From HRBIN15 sp039630445 (GTDB lineage Bacteria; Armatimonadota; Fimbriimonadia; Fimbriimonadales; GBS-DC), in assembly GCA_039630445.1 (NCBI GenBank), contig JBCNVA010000148.1, positions 1 to 28,922 on the forward strand: a DNA stretch of 28,922 bases, read 5' to 3'. Below the pieces are notes generated by a model, which did no database searches, was not told where the DNA came from, and saw only the letters and a program-made list of their open reading frames with translations. Below are positions 14,714 through 22,913 of the stretch, in pieces. How positions within the stretch are numbered: position 1 is the stretch's first letter; each line of letters starts with the position of its first letter. A program made the translations under genes and the position numbers.

Positions 14714-15496
14714 CTATCCGAACCGTCCCATCAGGTAGTCCTCCGTTTCCTGGCGCTGGGGGCGTTCGAAAAGGCAATGCGTCTCACCCCACTCGATTAG
14801 TTCGCCATCCATCAAGAAGGCGGTATAGTGGCTGATGCGTAACGCCTGCTGCAAGTTGTGAGTGACCAAGATCACCGTGTACTGTTCGCTTAGCGTTCGG
14901 ATTAGCTCCTCGATTTTCTGGGTGCTGATGGGATCCAGCGCGCTGCATGGTTCATCCATCAGCAGGATTTGGGGCTGAACCGCCAGCATGCGCGCAATGC
15001 ACAATCGCTGCTGCTGTCCTCCTGAAAGCGCGAGCGCGCTCTTCCTAAGCTCGTCCTTCACCTCATCCCACAATGCTGCTTGGCGCAGAGCCTTCTCCAC
15101 TACCTCGTGCAAGGCACGCCCCCGCAGCCCGTAGTGGAGGCGGGGTCCCAGGGCGACATTCTCAAAGATGCTCATCGGAAACGGGTTCGGCTTCTGAAAT
15201 ACCATGCCGACCTTGCGGCGCAGGGCGGTCAAGTTCACGCGCCGATCGTAAATATCTTGCCCATCGATAAGCACCTTGCCACTAATCCGCGCATCGGGAA
15301 TACGCTCGTTCATCCGATTGAGGCAGCGCAACAGCGTGCTTTTGCCACAGCCACTGGGTCCGATCAAGGCGGTGACGGCATTTCGGTAGAACGGCATAGT
15401 GACCGACTTTAGGGCGGGTTTGTCGCCATAACTTACCGACAGATCGATCGTCTCCACCGCAACCGTTGTATGGGTGCGCGTTGCTGTCGCTATCAT
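14714..15496 (-). CDS. pstB: Phosphate ABC transporter ATPase PstB
   Basis: The 260-residue product has Walker A GPSGCGKST near residue 46, the PstB-specific MVFQKPNPFPMSIFENVALGPRLHYG, signature LSGGQQQRLCIARML, Walker B ILLMDEPCSALDPIST and the H-loop VTHNL. It is the energising subunit of high-affinity phosphate uptake. The start overlaps the end of pstA (ATGA type), so translation is coupled. phoU, which often follows pstB, is absent in this window. Confidence 0.98.
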   Translation of the reverse strand: MIATATRTHTTVAVETIDLSVSYGDKPALKSVTMPFYRNAVTALIGPSGCGKSTLLRCLNRMNERIPDARISGKVLIDGQDIYDRRVNLTALRRKVGMVFQKPNPFPMSIFENVALGPRLHYGLRGRALHEVVEKALRQAALWDEVKDELRKSALALSGGQQQRLCIARMLAVQPQILLMDEPCSALDPISTQKIEELIRTLSEQYTVILVTHNLQQALRISHYTAFLMDGELIEWGETHCLFERPQRQETEDYLMGRFG

Positions 15497-16413
15497 CGGT
15501 ACCTCCTCCTTGCGCGCGAGCGGACAAGAATCGCGCTAAAGTTCAGCAGTAGCACGAATATGATAAGAGTAAGGCATGCACCCCAGATGAGATGTTCAGG
15601 CACGACGCCGGGCTGACGATAGCCCTCGGCGAGGTAGTAGGGCAGATTCGCCACAGGCTGGCGCAGGCTTTCAAGCCCGAAGGCGGTCTGCGCGCTGGAG
15701 TAGTAGATGCTGGCGGTGAACAGCACGGGGGTCGCCTCCCCTGCGGCACGGCTGAGCGAGAGAATAATCCCTGTCAGGATGTTCGGGAGGGCATAGGGCA
15801 AGGCGATACGCCACAAGGTCTGCCAGCGCGACAGCCCCAGCGCCAGCCCACCATCGACCAGCTCTTGAGGAACGGCTTTGAGCGCTGCCTCCGTGGTCAG
15901 GGCAATCACGGGCAGGCTGAACAAGGTGAGCGTGAACCAGCCCGCTAGCACGCTCACGCCCAAACCGAATTTCAGCACAAAAATCGCCAGCCCAAACAGC
16001 CCATACACGATCGGTGGCGTGCCCGCCAACGCGGCAACGCTGGCATGCATCAATCGCATAATCCGACTATGTTCGCCATACTCCGCAAGGCAAATACCCC
16101 CGAACACACCCAGCGGCACGACCAGCAGCAGCGTGCCCAGCATCAGCAGAATCGATCCCTGAATCATCGGTCCGATACCGCCTGCAGACATCCCTTCACG
16201 GGGTGGCTGAGTGAGGAACTCCCAGCTCAGTGTCTGGGCACCTTTGTAAGCGATTGTGGTGATCAGCCCGATCACCAGCAGCGTGGTAAGCAGTCCAACG
16301 CTCCCAAACAGGCGCGTAATCAGGATATTGCGCCACTGGCGAACCCTGTCGCGCCGCGCCGCCAAGGCATCCCAATTTATCCCCATCTGCCATGTGACCT
16401 CTGCTTGCCTCAT
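15493..16413 (-). CDS. pstA: Phosphate ABC transporter permease PstA
   Basis: The 306-residue product has six or so membrane helices and the permease coupling motif TEAALKAVPQELVDGGLALG. GGIGPMIQGSILLM and SRAAGEATPVLFTASIYYS are PstA-typical. The first helix lies near residues 36-58 after a 30-residue cytoplasmic N-terminus. The start overlaps the pstC stop by four bases and the stop overlaps the pstB start by four, a tightly coupled arrangement. With PstC it forms the phosphate channel. Confidence 0.97.
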   Translation of the reverse strand: MRQAEVTWQMGINWDALAARRDRVRQWRNILITRLFGSVGLLTTLLVIGLITTIAYKGAQTLSWEFLTQPPREGMSAGGIGPMIQGSILLMLGTLLLVVPLGVFGGICLAEYGEHSRIMRLMHASVAALAGTPPIVYGLFGLAIFVLKFGLGVSVLAGWFTLTLFSLPVIALTTEAALKAVPQELVDGGLALGLSRWQTLWRIALPYALPNILTGIILSLSRAAGEATPVLFTASIYYSSAQTAFGLESLRQPVANLPYYLAEGYRQPGVVPEHLIWGACLTLIIFVLLLNFSAILVRSRARRRYR

Positions 16414-17891
16414 AAGCTCACCTGCGCCCGTTTGCGGTACATAAAGCCGATTAGATTAATCGCCAGGGTCAGCACGAACAGCGTCAGCCCCAGCAGGAAC
16501 AGGTGTCCATAGTGCGGGCTTTCGAACTCTACATTGCCCATCTCGATGGCAATCGTGTCGGGGATGCCCCGTACAGGCTTGACCAGCGTGCCTAACGCTG
16601 CGGTGAGCGAGCTGAAGTCTGGCATCGTGGGCGTACCACCGCTCAGGATCCAGACAATCATCGTCTCGCCCATCACCCGTGCCGTTGCCAGCAGCAGCGC
16701 GGCGAGGATGCCGCTGCGGGCAGCAGGCAACACAACGAGCCGAACTCGCTCCGCAAAGGTAAGTCCCAAAGCCTCGGCGCCATCCCGCAGGCTGGAAGGC
16801 ACTGCACGAAGCGCATCCTCCGAAAGTGAAATGATAGTGGGCAGGATGAACACGGTCATTATCAGCGCAGTCGCCAGCAAACCACGCCCCGAAGTGAGCT
16901 GGAACGCGCTTGCCACGGTCTGTTGCACCCACGGCGCCACCAACATCACTCCAAAGTAGCCCAGCACCACCGTCGGGATCGCCGCCAGAATCTCCAGAAT
17001 CGGCTTGAACCACTCACGCACGCGCGGCGAGGCTTGCTCACTAAGATACACTGCTGCCGCCAATCCCAGCGGCACAGCGAATCCCATCGAAAGCAGCGTG
17101 ATCAGCAAGGTCGCTAACAGCAACGGCAGCATCCCAAACCGCGCATAGAGGATCGTTGGCGCCCAATCGGGCTTGAAGAACTCCGCCAGAGTCGCCCAAG
17201 TGTTGCTCGTCACGGGCTTTATTTCGAGCTCGAACAGGTAGCCGTTGAGCCAATCGGCTTGCGAGTGCGCCTCCCAAACGGGCAGAGTGATGCGCCCGCG
17301 CGGCTGCTGTTTGAGATCGATCACGATGGGGCGTATCGATACCCCTTCAGGGATGCGCACAAGGCGCAATCGTAGCTCATACGGGCAGAAGGCGGGGTCA
17401 AACGACACATCTGGCTCCCACGTCAGCTCCATCGTCTTGCCCGAATAACTGGGCATGGCAAAAGCCAGCAGCAAAAACCGCTCGCCTTGGTCTGCGCGTT
17501 TGGGCGACCGTAAGCAATCACGAAACAGCGCCTGCGGGTCCAGCTGGTGAGGCTCTCGCGCCTGGGTCGTTGCTGTGACCAGCGGCTGCATCGATGCCAA
17601 CTCCGCATGGGAAGGCAGGCGCGTCACTTCCTCCGACTCGTCCAACGCATCAGTGCCCTCCCGATGGGTCGCCAGCAGGCTCGCCGTGGGATCCATCGAG
17701 AGGTCATCCTTGTACTCGCTGTTGGGGGGTTGCAGGGCGATCCGAAAGCCGACAGGGAAAGTGCGTTCAAACGCATAGCGCGACTCTGTGAAGAGGTAGT
17801 AAAAGACGGCGACGATGCTTAGGATCAGCACGCTGCCTGCAATCCAGGTCGCTCCTTGAACCAGGGCATCAAACAGGCGAGTGCGCCACAT
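16410..17891 (-). CDS. pstC: Phosphate ABC transporter permease PstC with a large inserted domain
   Basis: The product has 493 residues against roughly 300-320 for usual PstC. Helix 1 lies at about 14-36. The normal permease core resumes near residue 253 (FGMLPLLLATLLITLL) and includes the coupling motif LSEDALRAVPSSLRDGAEALG near 336 and the late helices. Residues about 43-240 are a soluble, mostly beta-like segment with no family I recognise, placed outside the membrane by topology. The frame is continuous and AGGAG precedes ATG 17891, so this is not a frameshift artefact. Context between pstS and pstA confirms the call. Confidence 0.93.
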   Translation of the reverse strand: MWRTRLFDALVQGATWIAGSVLILSIVAVFYYLFTESRYAFERTFPVGFRIALQPPNSEYKDDLSMDPTASLLATHREGTDALDESEEVTRLPSHAELASMQPLVTATTQAREPHQLDPQALFRDCLRSPKRADQGERFLLLAFAMPSYSGKTMELTWEPDVSFDPAFCPYELRLRLVRIPEGVSIRPIVIDLKQQPRGRITLPVWEAHSQADWLNGYLFELEIKPVTSNTWATLAEFFKPDWAPTILYARFGMLPLLLATLLITLLSMGFAVPLGLAAAVYLSEQASPRVREWFKPILEILAAIPTVVLGYFGVMLVAPWVQQTVASAFQLTSGRGLLATALIMTVFILPTIISLSEDALRAVPSSLRDGAEALGLTFAERVRLVVLPAARSGILAALLLATARVMGETMIVWILSGGTPTMPDFSSLTAALGTLVKPVRGIPDTIAIEMGNVEFESPHYGHLFLLGLTLFVLTLAINLIGFMYRKRAQVSL

Positions 17892-17911
17892 AGAGGCTCC
17901 TTCTGGGGACG

Positions 17912-17935
17912 GGGGTGGGCGTGTATGCCCACCCC
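17912..17935 (-). promoter_or_regulatory. Strong hairpin between pstS and pstC
   Basis: A 9-bp all-matching G/C-rich stem, GGGGTGGGC/GCCCACCCC, with a six-base loop occupies the 54-bp gap after pstS. No U-tract follows on the minus strand, so it is not a standard terminator. Intercistronic hairpins of this kind can protect the upstream message or slow transcription, which would favour PstS over the membrane subunits. Confidence 0.55.
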
Positions 17936-17945
17936 ATCCTCTCGC

Positions 17946-18794
17946 TTACGGGTTGAGGCTATAGTAGCCGACCTCTTCCACCACAGCCTGCCCCTCTTTG
18001 GAAAGCACCCAGTTGATGAAGGCGGCCACATCGCCGCGCGGTTTGCCGTTAGTGTAGAAGTAGAGATAGCGCCAGATCGGGTACTTTCGGCTCCGGACAT
18101 TCTCCTCGGTGGGGGCATAAGCGGGTTCGCCCTCTTTGGCAGCGATTTTGAGGATTTTCAGCCCGGGACGGTTCTTGAAGTAGGCGATGCCGCCATAGCC
18201 GATGCCGCCAGGGGTACGAGCCACTTCGCGCGCCTCCTCACTGGTGGAGGGCATGAAGCGCACACCGCGCCCCCAGTTCTGGTTTTTCAGCACCACCTGC
18301 TGGAAGAAGCCGTAAGTGCCCGAGTTGCTATCACGGCTAAACACTACAATAGGCAAATCGGGACCCCCTACCTGGCGCCAGTTGGTAATCTGCCCGATGT
18401 AGATACGACGCAGCTGGTCCATCGTCAGCGAGTCAACTGGGTTCGATTCATGCACGCAGACCGCCAGCCCATCCAGCGCGACGGGGATCTCGTGCACGAC
18501 CACGCCGCGGCTGCGCGCGCGGTCAATCTCGGACTTGCGCATCGGGCGTGAGGAGGCGCAGATGTCGGTCACACCGTTGATGAGCGCGTTGATCCCGATG
18601 CTCGAACCACCGCCGGTGACTGCCACGCTCACCTGGGGGTTCACACGCCCATAGTGCTCTGCCCAGCGCTGATTGAGAATCAGCATCGTATCGGAACCCT
18701 TGATCGTGAGGCTACGCCCCACTTCACGCGCCACCATAACCTCCAGCAGCAATGCGCCCAAAAGCGCCGTGCTAATCCAGTGCCATCGTTTCAT
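17946..18794 (-). CDS. pstS: Phosphate-binding protein PstS
   Basis: The 282-residue product has an N-terminal signal sequence (about 1-22; no lipobox cysteine). The phosphate-pocket segments are KGSDTM near residue 33, TGGGSSIGINALI near 60 and SRDSNSGTYGFF near 153. GGIGYGGIAYF and a C-terminal KEGQAVVEEVGYY complete the family pattern. It captures phosphate in the periplasm and delivers it to PstCA. AAGGAGGTGG precedes ATG 18794. The porin gene ends 15 bases upstream, so the two are co-transcribed. Confidence 0.97.
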   Translation of the reverse strand: MKRWHWISTALLGALLLEVMVAREVGRSLTIKGSDTMLILNQRWAEHYGRVNPQVSVAVTGGGSSIGINALINGVTDICASSRPMRKSEIDRARSRGVVVHEIPVALDGLAVCVHESNPVDSLTMDQLRRIYIGQITNWRQVGGPDLPIVVFSRDSNSGTYGFFQQVVLKNQNWGRGVRFMPSTSEEAREVARTPGGIGYGGIAYFKNRPGLKILKIAAKEGEPAYAPTEENVRSRKYPIWRYLYFYTNGKPRGDVAAFINWVLSKEGQAVVEEVGYYSLNP

Positions 18795-18809
18795 CAGCCT
18801 CCACCTCCT

Positions 18810-20099
18810 TCAGTAGCGATATTGCAGGCGAACGGTGAATTGATTGTTGCGCACTTCGGCGCCCTCCTCGTCAGGAATTTCGTAAGCAGCGGTCAGACGC
18901 ACGCTTGGGTTGATGAAGTAGGTGTAGGCAAATCCCCAGGTGCGCGTGCTGTCGCCACGCCGATCGGTGTCGGGGTCAAACAGGTCGTAGCGCACGGTGA
19001 GCGCGTTGCGATAGTTGTACTGGTAGGTGAGTTGCACCTGATAACCGAGGATGTCGGTGGCTCGCAAGTAGCGGGGAATGGTGACACCGCCCACTGTGCG
19101 CGTAGTGGGCACGCGGTCGCGTCCCAACATCAGTTCACCGCGCAGGGTTAGTCCGCGTGCGAGAAAATCCAGCACGGTAGCATCCACATAAACGAATCGG
19201 CGATTGGTAGCGGGCACTTGCACGGGCTGATTATTGTTGGGATCGATGTAGCTAAAGCCTGCTCGCTGCCCGAAAAAGCCGGAAAGACCGAACTCGTAGG
19301 ACAGCGTGTAGTAGCGCCAGCCAAGATGATACGCTAATGTGCTTCCCAGGTTGCCAAAGGTGTTAGCGCTGATCTGCTGCGGGTCCTGGAAAGTGAGACT
19401 ATTCCATAAGCCGAAATGGACGAAGGCGTTGTTGCCCAGACCGTAGCGTAGGAAGGCACCACGCCCCCGCTCGCCTGCAAACATCGTACGGTTGTAGAGC
19501 GCGCGTTCGGGCATTTCCCGTTCCGATGAGGAGCGCTCCAGCTCGTAGCCCAGCGGCAGTGGCTGCTGACCCGCCAGCAATTGCACGCCCACACGCTCCA
19601 CGGTCGGCTCGATGTCCCAGATGAGCTGGGCATCCCGCAACTCCGCATTGATGCGCTGCGCACCAACCGCTACATCGAACGAGAGGCGCATCTGGGTACG
19701 GGGATCGATCACATTCGTCTGGCTAATCCGAAATCGGCGCAGAGCAAAGCCTTCATTTGCGCGATTTTCCTGCGAGTCGAACCACTGGAACTGAATGTAG
19801 TTGCTGGGACGAAAGCGCATTACCTCCGCCAGGTTAGTCTGAATCACAGGGATGGTCTCTTGAGATTGCTCCTCGATATAGAGGCGCACCTCCTCCATCT
19901 CGCGTTGCAACGCTTCCAGCTGCTTCTGAAGCGCTTCGAACCGTTCCTGCAACTCGCGCAAGCGTGCGACAGCCTCGTCATTGCGTGAGGAACGAGCCGA
20001 TTTAGAGAAGGGATACGCGACACTCGTCACTAAGCAAAGAGCAACGCAGCAGCCTGTTAGTACGGCTCGCCAAAGCAACCTCCATGGTGAACGGCGCAT
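18810..20099 (-). CDS. OprO/OprP-like (phosphate-selective type) porin
   Basis: The 429-residue product has a signal peptide (about 1-30) and a coiled coil at about 40-80 (ARLRELQERFEALQKQLEAL). A long series of aromatic-rich beta strands follows, including SNYIQFQWFDSQENRANEGF and ALRRFRISQTN, the segment typical of the Porin O/P family. It ends in VRLQYRY, a terminal aromatic as expected for outer-membrane insertion. AGGAGG precedes the ATG. It is the first gene of the pst operon, directly behind a Pho-box-like site, which supports a role in phosphate entry across the outer membrane. Selectivity cannot be judged from sequence. Confidence 0.88.
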   Translation of the reverse strand: MRRSPWRLLWRAVLTGCCVALCLVTSVAYPFSKSARSSRNDEAVARLRELQERFEALQKQLEALQREMEEVRLYIEEQSQETIPVIQTNLAEVMRFRPSNYIQFQWFDSQENRANEGFALRRFRISQTNVIDPRTQMRLSFDVAVGAQRINAELRDAQLIWDIEPTVERVGVQLLAGQQPLPLGYELERSSSEREMPERALYNRTMFAGERGRGAFLRYGLGNNAFVHFGLWNSLTFQDPQQISANTFGNLGSTLAYHLGWRYYTLSYEFGLSGFFGQRAGFSYIDPNNNQPVQVPATNRRFVYVDATVLDFLARGLTLRGELMLGRDRVPTTRTVGGVTIPRYLRATDILGYQVQLTYQYNYRNALTVRYDLFDPDTDRRGDSTRTWGFAYTYFINPSVRLTAAYEIPDEEGAEVRNNQFTVRLQYRY

Positions 20100-20121
20100 G
20101 GTTATGCCTCCTGCTGTAGTG

Positions 20122-20166
20122 ATTATGGATTGATAATGTTGTGGCTCTTGTTAATGGTTGGTTAAG
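20122..20166 (-). promoter_or_regulatory. Pho-box-like promoter of the porin-pstSCAB operon
   Basis: Read on the minus strand, three 8-mers sit at an exact 11-base period: CTTAACCA (20166-20159), ATTAACAA (20155-20148) and CCACAACA (20144-20137), separated by ACC and GAG. This matches the TTAACA-type direct repeats bound by PhoP/SphR/PhoB-class regulators in cyanobacteria and Firmicutes. Nine bases after the last repeat comes CATAAT (20127-20122), a good -10 with the box in place of a -35. The porin ATG lies 22 bases after the -10. Regulator identity is inferred. Confidence 0.68.
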
Positions 20167-20243
20167 AAGCTGAGCTTGCGCTTAGGGCAATACCTATTCA
20201 GTCACATGTCCTACCAGCAGGAGGGGTCAAGTGAAAAGGGAGC

Positions 20244-20299
20244 AGGGGGATATCGCCTTTGCCGTTGTGCGTCCTTTGTCCACTGGGCGGTATCCCCCT
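20244..20299. repeat. Long-stem inverted repeat downstream of the pseudopilin gene
   Basis: Arms AGGGGGATATCGCC (20244-20257) and GGCGGTATCCCCCT (20286-20299) pair at 13 of 14 positions around a 28-base loop. It lies about 20 bases beyond the stop of the pseudopilin gene on the minus strand. It may act as a 3'-end structure, but no clean U-tract follows. Confidence 0.5.
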
Positions 20300-20320
20300 C
20301 AACGGTTTGCCCTTGGTGGC

Positions 20321-21199
20321 TTAGTCCTCGTCTATGGTGAAGCGGAACATAAGGCAGGTGACGCCGCACACATTCGGACGGGTTTCCGCCAAGTAGTTGA
20401 GCGGGACCGCTTTTGCATGCCCATCGACCCAGACCACATTGGCGAGTTTCATATGGCGTCCCAAGATCGCCCCGTTGTTGCGGCGGTTGAGCAGTGCAGG
20501 GAACGGGAAGGTCTCGTTGGCGCGAGTCGGCTGCGGATCGTTGAGATCGCGGCGGTAGAAGTCGGCGCTCTGCCCCATGTTTTGCACCTCGGCGATGAGA
20601 ACGGTATCGGCAGGTTGGGCGACCATCGCCAGCGGTCGGTTATTGGGCGGGGTGCAGGTGGAGGCACTGGTGTTGATACCGCAGCCAGCATAGTACATGT
20701 TATTGATTGCATAGCTGCCGAAGCGTCGCCCCACATTGGTCTGCCCATTGGGGTCCCCACAATCGGCTTCACGCCGCACATCGCGCCCATCGGGCGAATA
20801 GGGCTGATACACATATGGCTTGTTTTCAGCCAATGTGTGGGGCGTGCCATCCACCAACCGACCACGAATAGGTGCAAACGGATCGCTTGGACAATTGAAT
20901 ACCTGCGTGTTTTTCACATAAGGTTGCAGTACATCCATCCAGCGTGGACTGGAGCAGTTGACGAAGTGGTCGCCCTCCAACACACGCGGTGGATCGGCAT
21001 AGGCGTTGCGAACAATCATCTCGTCGTAATCCTGGGTGTAGGCTTGGACGGCAAGCCCAATCTGTTTGACATTCGACAGGCAGCCCGTTTGACGCGCCTT
21101 TTCACGCGCCTGAGCAAATACGGGGAACAAGATCGCTGCCAGTATCGCAATGATCGCGATTACCACCAGCAGCTCAATCAGCGTAAAGCCTTTTCGCAT
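20321..21199 (-). CDS. DUF1559-family type IV pilin-like protein (H-x9-DG type)
   Basis: The product (292-293 residues) begins MRKGFTLIELLVVIAIIAILAAILF, a prepilin leader cleaved after the Gly before Phe, with Glu at mature position 5. This is followed by PVFAQAREKARQTGCLSNVKQIG. Near the C-terminus HMKLANVVWVDG is the H-x9-DG signature of DUF1559. Such proteins are multiplied in Planctomycetota and Armatimonadota and are presumed to form secretion or surface pseudopili; individual roles are unknown. GGAGGTGA precedes both GTG 21202 and ATG 21199, and the GTG has slightly better spacing. It contains several cysteines outside the leader, so extracellular disulfides are likely. Confidence 0.92.
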   Translation of the reverse strand: MRKGFTLIELLVVIAIIAILAAILFPVFAQAREKARQTGCLSNVKQIGLAVQAYTQDYDEMIVRNAYADPPRVLEGDHFVNCSSPRWMDVLQPYVKNTQVFNCPSDPFAPIRGRLVDGTPHTLAENKPYVYQPYSPDGRDVRREADCGDPNGQTNVGRRFGSYAINNMYYAGCGINTSASTCTPPNNRPLAMVAQPADTVLIAEVQNMGQSADFYRRDLNDPQPTRANETFPFPALLNRRNNGAILGRHMKLANVVWVDGHAKAVPLNYLAETRPNVCGVTCLMFRFTIDED

Positions 21200-21300
21200 C
21201 ACCTGGTCACCTCCAGCTAATGAGGATAATCCGGGGATGTTTATGGGATGGTTAAGTAGCCCCAGCGAAGTTTGACTGTCCTCACAGCTGCCGATAGAAG

Positions 21301-22494
21301 CTACCCCCAGCAGAGTTTGCCCAATCGTACAGGCTGGGCAACACCCGTTATGCCCGGATAGGCAACAGGCTCGCCCTGCAAAAAGCAGTCCGCCAGCAGG
21401 GCGAAGGCAATTGCTTCCTTGAAGTCGGGATCGATGCCGTAGGCGGCGGTGCTTTCGATGGTAACTTCAGGCAGCAGTGCCTGCAGGCGTGCTATCAGGG
21501 TGCGATTGTGAATCCCGCCTCCTGACACGAGCAACCGTTGCACAGGCATCTGCGACAGCCCCCATCGTCGTAGGGCATCTGCAACCGTGCGCGCTGTCAG
21601 CTCAGTCAATGTGGCGACGAGATCATCCAAGTTCGCTCGGCTCGGTGGGTACTGTCGCCAGATCTCCTGCAGCAGCGATTCGCCGAACATCTCACGCCCT
21701 GTGGACTTGGGAGGTGGCTGCTCAAAGAACGGATGCATCAGGAGCTGTGCCAGCAGTTCTGGAATTACCTGTCCGCGTGCGGCACGAGCGCCATCCCGAT
21801 CGTAAGCTTCGCGTCCCTCCGTGCCCCAGCGCACTGCCAGATCGATCAGCGCGTTGCCTGGGCCTGTGTCGAAGGCGAGAATAGCGTCGGGCGAGCTGCC
21901 TGCCGGTAGCAGGGTGAGGTTCGCCATGCCTCCGAGGTTGAGCGTAGCGCGTGCTTCATGCGCGTCGCGCAGCAACAACCAGTCCACAAAGGGCACCAGC
22001 GGTGCGCCTTGACCCCCGTAAGCCATGTCGCGCGTGCGAAAATCCGCCACTACAGGCACACCCAACCGCGCCGCAATCACATCAGGCTGACCAATCTGGA
22101 GCGTGTTCGGCACCGCACGCCTGAAAAGTTGGGCATCAGGTGCGTGCCATACCGTCTGCCCGTGGGAGCCAATGAAATCAACAGATGGCAACCCTGCCTT
22201 CTGGATGGCACGCTGCGCTGCCTCCGCGAACCGTTCGCCCAGATAGGCGTCCCACGCGGTCAGCGCATCCAGCTCACCCCTGCGAATCAGCGTCAATAGC
22301 CCCTCGCGTTCACTTTCCGTGTAGGGTTCGAAGTGGGTAGCCAGTGTCCGTACCTGCCGCACCTGCCCGAAGCCCTCGATAGCGACCACAGCGGCGTCGA
22401 TACCATCCAGGGAAGTACCCGCCATCAAACCGACCGCGGTGCGCTGCGCTCGCTGCACAAGAGCATCCAGCTGCTGCCACACACGAGTGCTCAT
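21301..22494 (-). CDS. anmK: Anhydro-N-acetylmuramic acid kinase AnmK
   Basis: AnmK phosphorylates and opens 1,6-anhydro-MurNAc during peptidoglycan recycling in the cytoplasm. Seen here are GLMAGTSLDGIDAAV, DFIGSHGQTVWHAP, NTLQIGQPDVIAARLGVPVVADFRTRD, GGQGAPLVPFVD, LNLGGMANLTLLP, FDTGPGNALID and the late LLVSGGGIHNRTL. From ATG 22494 the length is 397 residues. The frame opens back to ATG 22575 (424 residues), which has AGG upstream, while 22494 has no clear Shine-Dalgarno, so the start is unsettled. No murQ or amidase gene is adjacent. Confidence 0.95.
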   Translation of the reverse strand: MSTRVWQQLDALVQRAQRTAVGLMAGTSLDGIDAAVVAIEGFGQVRQVRTLATHFEPYTESEREGLLTLIRRGELDALTAWDAYLGERFAEAAQRAIQKAGLPSVDFIGSHGQTVWHAPDAQLFRRAVPNTLQIGQPDVIAARLGVPVVADFRTRDMAYGGQGAPLVPFVDWLLLRDAHEARATLNLGGMANLTLLPAGSSPDAILAFDTGPGNALIDLAVRWGTEGREAYDRDGARAARGQVIPELLAQLLMHPFFEQPPPKSTGREMFGESLLQEIWRQYPPSRANLDDLVATLTELTARTVADALRRWGLSQMPVQRLLVSGGGIHNRTLIARLQALLPEVTIESTAAYGIDPDFKEAIAFALLADCFLQGEPVAYPGITGVAQPVRLGKLCWG

Positions 22495-22603
22495 CGGGGG
22501 TTCAACTTGCCTTTGCTCGGGAGCGCAGGCGGGGTACTGTGCCCCCAAGTTGCGGGGCTGTTGAGGAAAGACCATATAACCTGAGCGCTCTCCATCCCTT
22601 CCA

Positions 22604-22757
22604 TATTATAACCCAACTTGCCGCCTATCTGAGATTCCTCGCCTTCGGCTCGGAATGACAGGTTCGTTTTCAAAAGGTTGGTGTTGTCATTCCGAGCGAA
22701 GCGAGGAATCTCACCTGCTCAAAAATGACAGGTAGCAAGTTGGGGTTATTATAACCC
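22604..22757. mobile_element. MITE-like element, copy 2, with terminal inverted repeats
   Basis: About 150 bp run from ATTATAACCCAACTTGC (22605-22621) to GCAAGTTGGGGTTATTATAA (22735-22753), which are inverted relative to each other with a few changes. The interior is the ATTCCTCG hairpin (22630-22712). The copy at 8261-8404 shares almost the whole length. There is no coding capacity. The left end provides TATAAT on the minus strand (22610-22605), about 30 bases before the longer anmK start, so it may act as a promoter. Confidence 0.75.
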
Positions 22758-22866
22758 AAGTGGCTAATTTGCAGAAACTCCTCACCGCCGGCTGGGAAGG
22801 ATAGCCATGCCGACATCGGGCAGGTGCCTGTCAATTCTTTCAGTTTTTACTCTTTTCTGGAACCAG

Positions 22867-22882
22867 TGGCATAGTTGTTGCT
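22867..22882 (+). promoter_or_regulatory. Sigma-54-type -24/-12 promoter of the PEP-CTERM gene
   Basis: TGGCATAGTTGTTGCT fits the RpoN consensus TGGCACG-N4-TTGCW, with the GG and GC elements (22868-22869 and 22880-22881) at the required 12-base spacing. Transcription would start near 22893 and give a leader of about 50 bases. Sigma-54 with the PrsK/PrsR system controls PEP-CTERM genes in some floc-forming bacteria, so the context is apt. Confidence 0.6.
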
Positions 22883-22913
22883 ACTAACAGGGGTGCGGGG
22901 CGTTATTGAGACG

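Noticed and set aside
16410..17891. Possible frameshift or gene fusion producing the long PstC
   Set aside because: The frame is continuous, there is one ribosome-binding site, and helix 1 and the permease core both belong to PstC with the insertion between them.
18425..18445. GGGTTCGATTC resembling a tRNA T-arm
   Set aside because: It lies inside pstS coding sequence and no cloverleaf can be built around it.
20231..21220. 329-codon plus-strand frame
   Set aside because: It is antisense to the DUF1559 pseudopilin with its clear prepilin leader and H-x9-DG motif.
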